64,000 bases of DNA from AWTP1-13 sp963814055 (GTDB taxonomy: Bacteria > Pseudomonadota > Alphaproteobacteria > Rhizobiales > Hyphomicrobiaceae): contig CAWFBJ010000029.1 in the NCBI GenBank assembly GCA_963814055.1, positions 248,001 to 312,000 of the forward strand, given 5' to 3'. Shown here piece by piece: positions 26,080 through 34,541 of this stretch. The position numbers and the translations under genes are program-made. Below the pieces are notes generated by a model. The model was not told where the DNA came from. It was given only the letters and a program-made list of their open reading frames with translations, and did no database searches. Numbering within the stretch: the first letter of the stretch is position 1; every line of letters begins with the position of its first letter.

Positions 26080-26997
26080 GCGACGTGAGGATGACGGTGG
26101 CGTGGTGGCCGCCCCCTACTTCATGCGGGAGGCATGTGTTCGACATGGCGCGGAGATGACGTTTCTGCTTGGGGGTCTCTCTCAGCAAACGTCACTCCCG
26201 CGGAGGCGGGAGCCCAGCGCACCGGGCCACGGGGATTGCGATGGTTGAGCTGTTAGCGGTCACGCATCAACAACCTGCCAGCGCACCCTTGCTTTTGAAG
26301 TGACCTGGGTCCCCGCCTTCGCGGGGATGACGTTGGTATGTGTGGCCGCCCCGCCTTCATGGCGGAGGCATGTCTTCGACATGACGCGGGGATGACGCTG
26401 GCGCGAGGTTCACGCGCGAACCACAGCTTTTGGCGGCGGGGATAAGTTCCGCGTTTCATAATGTATGCACACGGATGATGACGCCGGATGCGGGTTGTGC
26501 TTTGCTGCGCGTGCCCCGGAGATGAGTGGTCGGCGATCCTGGAACCGCCACTCAGCACAGGAGCCGGGGGCGGCAGTCCGGATACCTCGCCTGGCATGGT
26601 GGACAGATCATCCAAGCGTCAGGACGGGGTCTGGATGCAGCGAAGTCGCGGACGGACAAACTGCTGCGGCATGGTGCTTGACCTAGCAAGCGTCGCAGCG
26701 GCCCGGACACGACCGAGCAGGGCGTTCTTTGCGCTCCGTAGCCGGCATTAGAGATCACCCAGGTCACTCGGGCGCAGCCCGAACGCCCTGCTTCTCCTCC
26801 CTAAACCCTCGAGGCCACCATGGCCTGCGAGGCTGAAGGTGTTTCTTGTGCTGCAAACGCTATCCCCGGGGTGGCAAGGCGGGCATATACTCGATGGTTT
26901 TTGTAACGCTGGGCCGATCGCCTTGTTGCAGATGCGAAGGGCGTGATATGAGGGCGGCGCGCCGATCGGGCGCGATTCATCAAGCCGAGAGCATCCC
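26080..26997. repeat. Gene-poor 918-bp stretch with several palindromic repeats
   Basis: No convincing gene is present between the iron-binding protein and glyA. The left half holds two related copies of a roughly 60-bp unit, at 26102-26163 and 26336-26399, sharing GGAGGCATGT, TTCGACATG and GATGACG. Between them lie REP-like palindromes at 26190-26217 (inverse) and 26304-26333 (a copy of 24207-24240). The right half, 26460-26997, shows short open frames without ribosome sites or family resemblance; it presumably contains the glyA promoter, which I cannot place. Confidence 0.65.
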
Positions 26998-28302
26998 ATG
27001 GCCACTGCAGCCGGGCGTAGCCAAACGCCGCAAACGAGCTTCTTTTCCGCCACGCTCGAGGAGAGCGATCCGGAGCTCGCCGGCATGGTCGGTCGGGAGT
27101 TCAAGCGCCAGCAGGACGAAATCGAGCTGATCGCCTCCGAGAACATGGTCTCCCGTGCCGTTCTGGAAACGGTCGGGACGGTTCTCACCAACAAATATGC
27201 GGAGGGCTATCCCGGAAACCGGTACTACGGCGGATGCCAATACGTCGACGAGGCCGAGACGCTGGCCATCGAGCGCGCCAAGAAGCTGTTCAAGTGCAAC
27301 TTCGCCAACGTGCAACCACATTCGGGCAGCACGGCCAACCAAGCGGCTTTCATGGCGATGATGAAGCCTGGCGATACCTTCATGGGCCTGAGCCTGGCAG
27401 CAGGTGGACACCTAACGCACGGGTCGCCAGTCAACATGTCGGGGAAGTGGTTCAAGGTGGTGCCGTACACTGTGCGCCGGCAGGACCATCGCATCGATAT
27501 GGATGAGGTGGCGGCACTTGCACACGAGCACAAACCGAAAGTGATCGTTGCCGGCGGCAGCGCCTATCCCCGCACCATCGACTTTGCAGCGTTTCGGCAG
27601 ATCGCAGACAAGGTGGGTGCATTCCTGATGGTCGACATGGCGCACTTCGCCGGACTGGTGGCTGGCGGTGTGCATCCTTCGCCCTTTCCGCATGCGCATG
27701 TGGTCACGACAACGACGCATAAGACCCTGCGCGGCCCCAGGGGGGCAGCGATCCTCACCAACGACGAGGCGCTGGCAAAAAAAATCAACTCCGCCGTGTT
27801 CCCGGGTCTCCAGGGCGGGCCGCTGATGCATGTTGTGGCTGCCAAGGCCGTGGCCTTCCGCGAGGCCCTGCAGCCGGAGTTCCAGGCTTATGCCCGCGCT
27901 GTCGCAGAAAATGCCAAGGTGCTTGGGGAAGTGCTCTCGACCTCCGGATTTGATCTCGTTTCGGGCGGCACCGATACGCATCTGCTGCTGGTCGATCTCA
28001 GACCCAAGAAGCTGACAGGCAACCGCGCGGAGAAGGCGCTCGGCCGCGCCAATATCACCACCAACAAGAATGGCGTGCCGTTCGATCCGGAAAAACCGCA
28101 AGTGACATCGGGTATCCGCGTTGGATCGCCGGCAGGCACCACGCGCGGATTTGGCGTCGCCGAATTCCAATTGATCGGCCGCCTCATGGCCAAGGTGTTG
28201 GATGGGCTAGCCGCCAATGGCGATGAAGGCAACGCCAAGATCGAGGCCGAGGTCAAGGCCGAGGCGGTCGCGCTCTGCCGAAGATTTCCGATCTACGCGT
28301 AA
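26998..28302 (+). CDS. glyA: Serine hydroxymethyltransferase
   Basis: A 434-residue PLP enzyme that converts serine plus tetrahydrofolate to glycine plus methylene-tetrahydrofolate. Clear blocks: IELIASENMVSRAVLE, NKYAEGYPGNRYYGGC, the PLP lysine in TTTTHKTLRGPRG, and TSGIRVGSPAGTTRGFG near the C-terminus. The length matches alphaproteobacterial GlyA. It opens the housekeeping block; nrdR follows after 63 bp. Confidence 0.97.
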   Translation: MATAAGRSQTPQTSFFSATLEESDPELAGMVGREFKRQQDEIELIASENMVSRAVLETVGTVLTNKYAEGYPGNRYYGGCQYVDEAETLAIERAKKLFKCNFANVQPHSGSTANQAAFMAMMKPGDTFMGLSLAAGGHLTHGSPVNMSGKWFKVVPYTVRRQDHRIDMDEVAALAHEHKPKVIVAGGSAYPRTIDFAAFRQIADKVGAFLMVDMAHFAGLVAGGVHPSPFPHAHVVTTTTHKTLRGPRGAAILTNDEALAKKINSAVFPGLQGGPLMHVVAAKAVAFREALQPEFQAYARAVAENAKVLGEVLSTSGFDLVSGGTDTHLLLVDLRPKKLTGNRAEKALGRANITTNKNGVPFDPEKPQVTSGIRVGSPAGTTRGFGVAEFQLIGRLMAKVLDGLAANGDEGNAKIEAEVKAEAVALCRRFPIYA

Positions 28303-28365
28303 GGCATAGTCGCCGGGTTGCGCGCTGGTGCGCACATCCGACATACACATCGCCAGAGCACAGAC

Positions 28366-28887
28366 ATGCGCTGCCCCTACTGCAACGGCGAAAACAGCCA
28401 GGTCAAAGACAGCCGTCCGACCGAGGAGAACGCCGCCATTCGCCGGCGGCGCGTCTGCGAGGATTGCGGCGGGCGTTTCACGACCTTCGAGCGGGTGCAG
28501 CTGCGGGAAATATTTGTCGTGAAGCGTTCGGGACGGCGCGTACCGTTCGATCGCGAAAAGCTGTCCCGCTCGGTGGATGTGGCTCTACGCAAGCGCCCCA
28601 TTCAGCCCGAGCGAGTCGAGCGCCTGGTGTCGGGCCTGGTGCGGCAACTGGAAAGCACCGGTGAGCAGGACGTTCCATCGTCGGTGATCGGCGAATCCGT
28701 GATGGAAGCCTTGAAAGGCCTCGACCCGGTTGCCTATGTACGCTTCGCCTCGGTCTATCGTTCATTTCGCGAGGCGGCGGACTTTCAGGAGGTGCTGGGC
28801 GAGATCGCGGGCGGCAACCAAATGCCTTCGGCGGAAGCAAGTCCGCAAGGGCCGCACGCAAGCAAACCAGCAGACGGAAAGCACTGA
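28366..28887 (+). CDS. nrdR: Transcriptional repressor NrdR
   Basis: A 173-residue repressor of ribonucleotide reductase genes. Zinc cysteines C3, C6 (MRCPYCN), C31 and C34 (CEDCGG) form the ribbon; the ATP-cone domain (about 46-136, VVKRSGRRVPFDREKL) senses ATP/dATP. The C-terminal 25 residues are a low-complexity tail. Start at the ATG giving MRCPYC is fixed by the family. The nrdR-ribD pairing is common across proteobacteria; ribD starts six bases after the stop. Confidence 0.97.
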   Translation: MRCPYCNGENSQVKDSRPTEENAAIRRRRVCEDCGGRFTTFERVQLREIFVVKRSGRRVPFDREKLSRSVDVALRKRPIQPERVERLVSGLVRQLESTGEQDVPSSVIGESVMEALKGLDPVAYVRFASVYRSFREAADFQEVLGEIAGGNQMPSAEASPQGPHASKPADGKH

Positions 28888-28893
28888 ATTGCG

Positions 28894-30063
28894 ATGAACG
28901 CCAGCGAGCGTATCTCTGCAGACAGCACGCAGGATAGCCGGTTCATGGAACTCGCGCTGCATGTGGCCCGTCGCATTCTGGGGCAGACGGCGCCCAATCC
29001 GGCGGTCGGCGCGATCATTGCTGACGAGGCCACGGGCGAAGTGGTGGCCCGGGGGTGGACGCAAACGAGCGGACGTCCACATGCCGAGGCGCATGCACTG
29101 GCCAGCGCAGGCGAGCGGGCCCGCGGGAAGACCATGTACGTCACGCTCGAACCCTGCTCGTATCATGGCCGCACATACCCGCTGATCAGCAAGACCATGC
29201 CTTGTGCGGAAGCGATCCTTGCAGCGGGCATGCGCCGCGTGGTGTGCGCGACGGAAGATCCCAACCCCGAAATAGCCGGCCGCGGGGTAGAGGTTCTGCG
29301 CCAGGCCGGTGTCAGCGTCGATATAGGATTGTGCCAGGAGGAGGCACGCTGGGTTGCAGCAGGCCATATCCTGCGCATGACCAAAGGCCGGCCGTTCGTT
29401 CAGCTCAAGGTGGCTGTATCGGGCGATGGTCTGATCGCGCCGGGCGAAGGCGCTCCCGTTTGGGTGACCGGTCCTGAAGCGCGCGCCTACGCACATCTCC
29501 TGCGCGCGCATGCCGATGCCATTCTTGTCGGGCGCAAGACCGTCGAGGACGACGATCCGGAACTGACGTGCCGCCTTCCCGGCCTGGCCAATCGCTCCCC
29601 CCGCCGCGTCATTCTTGACCCCAAGTTTCGCATTGCACCGACTTTCAAAATGTTCCAAACGGCGCACCGCGTTCCCATCATCATTTTCGGGGCCTCCGGC
29701 AACGGCACACCTCAGTATCCGAGCGGCGTGGAGGCCAGGCAGGTCCCAGTCGACTCCGCTGGCCGGCTGCAGCTCGACGCGGTGCTGCAATCGTTGAGCA
29801 AGGACGGCGTGACACGCGTTCTGGTCGAGGGCGGACCAACAATCGCCAGCGCATTGCTGGCGGCTGATCTGGCCGACGAAGTCGTCATCGGCCATGGCAC
29901 CGCATCGCTAAGCGGAAAGGGCCGCAAGCCTTTCGGCGACAGCGGCCTGGAGGTTCTGGACGATCCAAGCCGATGGCAACCTGTAGCGAAACGGGCGATT
30001 GGCGCAGACACACTGACGGTCCACCGCAGAACCGGCCGCTTTGCAGGCGGAGCCAAGGCATGA
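28894..30063 (+). CDS. ribD: Bifunctional riboflavin deaminase/reductase RibD
   Basis: A 389-residue enzyme: an N-terminal pyrimidine deaminase (about 15-155) and a C-terminal reductase (about 165-385, RPFVQLKVAVSGDG). It performs the second and third steps of the riboflavin pathway. Zinc ligands H63 with E65 (RPHAEAHAL), C88 (EPCSYHG) and C104 (MPCAEAI) are visible. The gap between the two cysteines is 15 residues, whereas the usual motif has eight: about seven extra residues (YPLISKT) are inserted in frame next to the active site. The stop overlaps the thioesterase start as ATGA. Confidence 0.95.
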   Translation: MNASERISADSTQDSRFMELALHVARRILGQTAPNPAVGAIIADEATGEVVARGWTQTSGRPHAEAHALASAGERARGKTMYVTLEPCSYHGRTYPLISKTMPCAEAILAAGMRRVVCATEDPNPEIAGRGVEVLRQAGVSVDIGLCQEEARWVAAGHILRMTKGRPFVQLKVAVSGDGLIAPGEGAPVWVTGPEARAYAHLLRAHADAILVGRKTVEDDDPELTCRLPGLANRSPRRVILDPKFRIAPTFKMFQTAHRVPIIIFGASGNGTPQYPSGVEARQVPVDSAGRLQLDAVLQSLSKDGVTRVLVEGGPTIASALLAADLADEVVIGHGTASLSGKGRKPFGDSGLEVLDDPSRWQPVAKRAIGADTLTVHRRTGRFAGGAKA

Positions 30064-30506
30064 CGACGCCGTTTCGCTACTATCTGCGTGTTCGCTATCA
30101 GGAGTGCGACGCCCAGAACGTCGTCTTCAACGCACGCTATGCCGACTATGTGGATCTTGCCTGTTTCGAATTCCTGCGCGCCGCGCTGCCGCGGCCGACC
30201 GATGTCTACGACGGCTCCTTCGAGTGCCAGACCGTGCGCCAGGTCATCGAGTGGAAGGCGCCGGCGCGCCTCGACAACGTGCTGGAGATCTCGATGCAGG
30301 CGACCCGCATCGGTACGACATCCTTAACGCTGAGCGCGGAAATGCGCAGGGCCGGGGAGGCGGATATCCTGGTCACGGCCGAAACGGTTTACGTGCACGT
30401 CGACCACAAAACGTTTACCAAGCGCGAGATAGCGCCCGAGATGCGCGCTGCACTGGAAGCCGGCGCGCGTGGCAAGACAATAGATCACGCAGGCTATTTG
30501 CGTTGA
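30060..30506 (+). CDS. Acyl-CoA thioesterase, hotdog fold (YbgC/FadM-like)
   Basis: A 148-residue hotdog protein. RVRYQECDAQNVVFNARYADYVDLA carries the catalytic Asp of the 4-hydroxybenzoyl-CoA thioesterase group and the following helix. The start ATG at 30060 overlaps the ribD stop (ATGA), so its translation is coupled to ribD. A thioesterase has no known step in riboflavin synthesis; it may hydrolyse an acyl-CoA unrelated to the pathway, or have been captured into the operon. ribE follows after 59 bp. Confidence 0.87.
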   Translation: MTTPFRYYLRVRYQECDAQNVVFNARYADYVDLACFEFLRAALPRPTDVYDGSFECQTVRQVIEWKAPARLDNVLEISMQATRIGTTSLTLSAEMRRAGEADILVTAETVYVHVDHKTFTKREIAPEMRAALEAGARGKTIDHAGYLR

Positions 30507-30565
30507 TGCGGCTCCACGCCGGTTAACGATGTGCGTGGCGCTTCACGACGTGATATTCTCTGCCC

Positions 30566-31159
30566 ATGTTCACAGGCATCATCTCCGACATCGGCGAGGT
30601 CGCTGCACGCGACGGGGGCCGGTTCGAGATCCGCTGCAGCTATGCGGCGGAGAGCATCGCCATTGGCGCCTCGATTGCTTGCGACGGGGCCTGCCTCACG
30701 GCCACCAAGGTGGACCCATCCGAATCCGGCAGCACGTTTGCCGTCGATGTCTCCAACGAGACGTTGGCCAAAACAACTCTGTATGAGTGGGGGCGGGGCA
30801 GGCGCATCAATCTGGAGCGTGCCCTGAAGGCCGGAGACGAACTAGGAGGGCACATTGTCGCCGGCCATGTCGACGGCGTCGGCCGGATCATCGACATACG
30901 GCCCGACGGCCAATCCCGCCGCTTCACGGTCGAGGTGCCGCCGGAACTGGCACCCTACATTGCATCCAAGGGGTCGGTTTGCCTGGACGGGATTTCGCTC
31001 ACCGTCAACGACGTGACGGAAAATATCTTCGGAATCAATCTCATACCGCATACCTTGACCCACACGACCCTGGGGGCCAAAAAGCCGGGCGACCGGGTCA
31101 ACCTCGAAGTCGATATCTTTGCGCGCTACGTGGCGCGTCTGATGGAGTTCCGCCGGTGA
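30566..31159 (+). CDS. ribE: Riboflavin synthase alpha chain
   Basis: A 197-residue enzyme of two tandem lumazine-binding beta-barrels: the first starts MFTGIISDIGEV with ASIACDGACLTATKV, the second is HIVAGHVDGVGRIIDI with CLDGISLTVNDV. It dismutates two lumazine molecules into riboflavin. Its stop overlaps the GTG start of ribBX by two bases (GTGA), so the two are coupled. Confidence 0.96.
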   Translation: MFTGIISDIGEVAARDGGRFEIRCSYAAESIAIGASIACDGACLTATKVDPSESGSTFAVDVSNETLAKTTLYEWGRGRRINLERALKAGDELGGHIVAGHVDGVGRIIDIRPDGQSRRFTVEVPPELAPYIASKGSVCLDGISLTVNDVTENIFGINLIPHTLTHTTLGAKKPGDRVNLEVDIFARYVARLMEFRR

Positions 31160-32307
31160 ACACGAACCTGCAGCGGGTGGCCTACGCCGAAGGCAAGGGA
31201 TTTCTCTCTCCCATCGACGAGATCCTGGAAGACCTCCGCAACGGCCGCATGATCATCCTGGTCGACGCCGAGGATCGCGAGAACGAAGGCGACCTCGTGG
31301 TTCCCGCGCAAATGGCGACGCCCGACGTCATCAATTTCATGGCCAAGCATGGCCGCGGCCTGATTTGTCTGTCCCTGACGCGCCAGCGCGCCGACCAGCT
31401 GCGGCTGGAGTACATGGCGCGCCAGAACGAGGCACGCACGCGCACAGCGTTCACGGTTTCCATCGAGTCGCGCGAAGGTGTGGCGACAGGTATTTCCGCC
31501 CATGATCGAGCCCGCACGATCGCGACCGCCATCGATCCCACCAAAGACTTCAACGACATCGTTTCACCCGGCCATGTGTTCCCTCTGATAGCGCGGGAGG
31601 GCGGCGTTCTGGTCCGTGCTGGCCACACCGAGGCGAGCATCGATCTGGCTCGGCTGGCCGGCCTCTATCCGGCCGGCGTCATCTGCGAGATCATGAACGA
31701 CGACGGCACCATGGCACGCATGCCGGATCTCGTCGCCTTTGCGCAGCGGCACGCCCTCAAGATCGGCACCATCGAGGACCTGATCGGCTACCGGCTGAGC
31801 CATGATCGCATCGTCAAACCGATCGCGAAAACGAGCGTGGAGAGCGGCTTCGGCGGACCGTTCGACCTGCACGTCTACGAGACGACGGTGGAGCCGGTGG
31901 AGCACCTTGCCCTGGTAAAAGGGGACATCAAGGCTCCGGGGCCGGTCCTGGTGCGCGTGCATGCGGTCAACGCCATGGCCGACTTGCTGGGCATCGGCGG
32001 CGAAGGAGAGAGATCGCTGATCGAGAAGTCGATGCGGGCCATTGCGCAGGAAGGGCGCGGTGTGATCGTCCTGATACGCGACCTGCGGCCCAAGTCGGTG
32101 TCCGCCGTCATCCAGCAAGCCGCCGAGCGCAAGCGACCCGGCAAGGCCGATGCCGAGCGCCGCCAGGTCGAGATCGGCATCGGATCGCAAATACTGCGCG
32201 ATCTGGGCGTTACCGACATGATGCTGCTGTCGAATGCGCCGCCGTCGCGCTACGTAGGCCTTGAAGCGTTCGGGCTGCGCATCGTCGGCCAGCGCAAGAT
32301 CGGATAA
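31156..32307 (+). CDS. ribB: 3,4-dihydroxy-2-butanone-4-phosphate synthase with degenerate GTP cyclohydrolase II domain (RibBX type)
   Basis: A 383-residue protein starting at GTG 31156. The N-terminal half (about 15-215) is RibB: VDAEDRENEGDLV with the Mg-binding acids, and VRAGHTEASIDLARLAGL with the catalytic His. The C-terminal half is related to GTP cyclohydrolase II, but the zinc block HSECLTGD...RCDC of active RibA is absent; VLVRVHAVNAMADLLGIGG stands in its place. This is the RibBX arrangement described for many Proteobacteria, so GTP cyclohydrolase activity must come from another gene. Annotation as ribBA would be misleading. Confidence 0.9.
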   Translation: MNTNLQRVAYAEGKGFLSPIDEILEDLRNGRMIILVDAEDRENEGDLVVPAQMATPDVINFMAKHGRGLICLSLTRQRADQLRLEYMARQNEARTRTAFTVSIESREGVATGISAHDRARTIATAIDPTKDFNDIVSPGHVFPLIAREGGVLVRAGHTEASIDLARLAGLYPAGVICEIMNDDGTMARMPDLVAFAQRHALKIGTIEDLIGYRLSHDRIVKPIAKTSVESGFGGPFDLHVYETTVEPVEHLALVKGDIKAPGPVLVRVHAVNAMADLLGIGGEGERSLIEKSMRAIAQEGRGVIVLIRDLRPKSVSAVIQQAAERKRPGKADAERRQVEIGIGSQILRDLGVTDMMLLSNAPPSRYVGLEAFGLRIVGQRKIG

Positions 32308-32311
32308 AGCA

Positions 32312-32827
32312 ATGGCCGGCCGGGGACTGCAGGCAAACCAAGCCGCTTCCCGGGACGGGGGCGAGCGCGCGCGTATCCTCATCATCGACGCGCCCTATTA
32401 CCAAGAGATCGCCGACGCGCTGCTGGCCGGTGCCATTGCCGAGCTGGAAGCAGTTGGCGCCACATCGGAGCGCATCGTGGTGCCGGGAGCTCTGGAAATT
32501 CCGCTGGCACTCGCGCAGGCAGCGAACGCGGGACTTATCCCGGGCGAGGCGACGAATGCCCGATACGACGGTTGCGTGGCACTGGGGTGCGTCATTCGTG
32601 GCGAGACCACCCACTACGACACCGTGTGCAACAACGCCAATCACTGGCTGATGGACATCGCCACACGCCATGCCATTCCGCTGGGCAACGCGATACTGAC
32701 GGTAGAAACCGAAGCGCAGGCAATGGAGCGCGCCCGCGGTGGGCGTGAGAGCAAGGGCGCAAGTGCGGTGCGCGCATGCTTGACGCTCATCGAGCACGCC
32801 CGCGCATTCGCCAAGGAGCGGGCATGA
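32312..32827 (+). CDS. ribH: 6,7-dimethyl-8-ribityllumazine synthase
   Basis: A 171-residue lumazine synthase. IVVPGALEIPLAL and the active-site stretch VALGCVIRGETTHYDTVCN, with the catalytic His after TT, are plain. The N-terminal 20 residues are an extension. It condenses the butanone phosphate made by RibB with the pyrimidine from RibD. The start lies five bases after the ribBX stop and its own stop overlaps nusB as ATGA. Confidence 0.95.
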   Translation: MAGRGLQANQAASRDGGERARILIIDAPYYQEIADALLAGAIAELEAVGATSERIVVPGALEIPLALAQAANAGLIPGEATNARYDGCVALGCVIRGETTHYDTVCNNANHWLMDIATRHAIPLGNAILTVETEAQAMERARGGRESKGASAVRACLTLIEHARAFAKERA

Positions 32828-33315
32828 GCAAGGCTTCGAGTGCTGCCCGCGCCAATAACGCCCTCTCGCGCAGCCGAGCGCGTCTCGCGGCCGTCCAAGC
32901 GCTCTACCAGATGGACATGGCCGAGACCGATCTCAACGAGGTCATCGACGAGTTCAAGACTCACCGGCTGAGTATTGATGCCGAAGACGGTGCCGTTGCC
33001 GGGGCAGACGTTGAACACTTCGCGCGAGTGCTCAACGGCGTGGTGAAACGTCAGCTGGAGCTTGATCCGATGATCGATCAGCAGCTGGCCACCGGCTGGA
33101 GGCTGTTGCGCGTGGACGCCATTCTGCGTGCCATTCTCCGCGCTGGCGGATTCGAACTGTTGGAGCTGACGGATGTTCCAGCGCGCGTCGTGATCAGCGA
33201 GTATATCGACGTCGCGCGCGCGTTCTTCGAAGGCGATGAACCTAGGGTGGTCAACGGCGTCCTCGATCAGGCAGCACGCAAGCTCAGACCCGGCGAGCTG
33301 CCGGATCGGAACTGA
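32824..33315 (+). CDS. nusB: Transcription antitermination factor NusB
   Basis: A 163-residue all-helical protein. SRSRARLAAVQALYQMDM at the N-terminus binds boxA RNA, and the C-terminal ARVVISEYIDVARAFF with NGVLDQAARKLRP is the family signature. NusB works with NusE (S10) in antitermination of ribosomal RNA operons. ribH-nusB overlap (ATGA) is common in bacteria. thiL follows. Confidence 0.95.
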   Translation: MSKASSAARANNALSRSRARLAAVQALYQMDMAETDLNEVIDEFKTHRLSIDAEDGAVAGADVEHFARVLNGVVKRQLELDPMIDQQLATGWRLLRVDAILRAILRAGGFELLELTDVPARVVISEYIDVARAFFEGDEPRVVNGVLDQAARKLRPGELPDRN

Positions 33316-33352
33316 GCATCGTAGTCGTGTGCCGCGGCCGGCGGAGACAGCA

Positions 33353-34375
33353 GTGCGATGGCAGTTCACAAACCACAAGAGACCTCTGCAGGGCGAGGAA
33401 GCCATCGTCGCCTTGCTGGCCCCGCTGACGCGAGGACACGCGGGCGCCTTCGATCTCAAGGACGATTGCGCGCTGCTGACGCCTGAGCCTGGGACCGAGC
33501 TTGTGCTCAAAACAGATCCTGTGGCTGAGGGCGTTCACTTCCTTTCCGGCGATGCACCGCAGGACATCGCGTGGAAGGCGCTGGCCGTCAATGTATCGGA
33601 CCTAGCAGCCAAGGCCGCGGCCCCCATCGGCTATCTGATGGCGCTGTCGTTTCCCATCGCGCCTACCATCGACTGGATGACGAGTTTTGTCGAAGGCCTG
33701 GGGACGGCCCAGGCTCGGTTCGGCTGCCATCTGTTGGGGGGCGACACGGATCGCCGGCCAGGGCCACTGACCATTTCAATCACGATCATCGGCTCGGTAC
33801 CACGGGGCAGGATGGTGCTACGGACCACCGCTCAGGCCGGAGATACACTGTTCGTGTCCGGGACAATCGGGGATGCCGGACTCGGCTTGGAACTGGCCAG
33901 GAATGCGGGCTTGCAAACGGTCTGGGGACTGTCGGACGCCGCGGTGGATACCCTGCACCAGCGCTACCGACGCCCGGAGCCAAGACTGGCGCTGGCTGAG
34001 TCACTACGCCACTACGCCTCGGCAGCCATGGATGTGTCGGACGGGCTCGTCAAGGATCTCGAGCGGATGATGCGAGCTTCGGGCGTCGCAGGGCATCTTG
34101 TCGCTACCGACGTACCCCTGTCCGACCCGGCCCGCAAGGTCCTGGCGCGTGCTCCAGAGCGCCTATCGCGGCTGATTACGGCCGGCGACGACTACGAAAT
34201 CCTGCTGGCCGTGCCGAAAGACAGGGCCAGTACCTTCTCAGCAGTAGCAGGGGCCGCCGGTGTCCCCGTGACGCCTATTGGTCAGGTTCTGCAAGGACCC
34301 CCTGCGCTCACCGTCGAGGGCCCTGACGGCAGGCCACTGGCGCTGCCGGAACGCATCGGCTGGGACCATTTCTGA
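33353..34375 (+). CDS. thiL: Thiamine-monophosphate kinase
   Basis: A 340-residue ATP-dependent kinase making thiamine diphosphate. Visible blocks: LKDDCALLTP (a metal site), TDPVAEGVHF, AVNVSDLAAKAA, LLGGDTDRRPGP and AAMDVSDGLVKDL, the standard ThiL/PurM-fold motifs. I chose the GTG at 33353 because GGAG lies seven bases before it; the ORF is open further up but only over the nusB tail. nusB-thiL is a widespread neighbour pair. Confidence 0.93.
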   Translation: MRWQFTNHKRPLQGEEAIVALLAPLTRGHAGAFDLKDDCALLTPEPGTELVLKTDPVAEGVHFLSGDAPQDIAWKALAVNVSDLAAKAAAPIGYLMALSFPIAPTIDWMTSFVEGLGTAQARFGCHLLGGDTDRRPGPLTISITIIGSVPRGRMVLRTTAQAGDTLFVSGTIGDAGLGLELARNAGLQTVWGLSDAAVDTLHQRYRRPEPRLALAESLRHYASAAMDVSDGLVKDLERMMRASGVAGHLVATDVPLSDPARKVLARAPERLSRLITAGDDYEILLAVPKDRASTFSAVAGAAGVPVTPIGQVLQGPPALTVEGPDGRPLALPERIGWDHF

Positions 34376-34541
34376 TGCGGCATTGCGTAATGCTCGCTCG
34401 TGTTGCAACGACTTCGGACATTTGGCATGGTCCGGCCGCGAATCCGGCACTTGGGTGCGGGTTGAAGCGCGACTGGTGCGGCGTGCCAGCCGGCGCTCAA
34501 TAGTGCTTGCGGCGGATGACCGCCGAAAAAGGGGAACGACC

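Noticed and set aside
26748..27194. A 148-codon minus-strand frame upstream of glyA
   Set aside because: It overlaps the glyA start antisense and has no protein-like features or ribosome site.
28300..30600. Possible FMN riboswitch for the rib genes
   Set aside because: I found no RFN-like conserved blocks before ribD or ribE; the genes are tightly coupled to nrdR and to each other instead.
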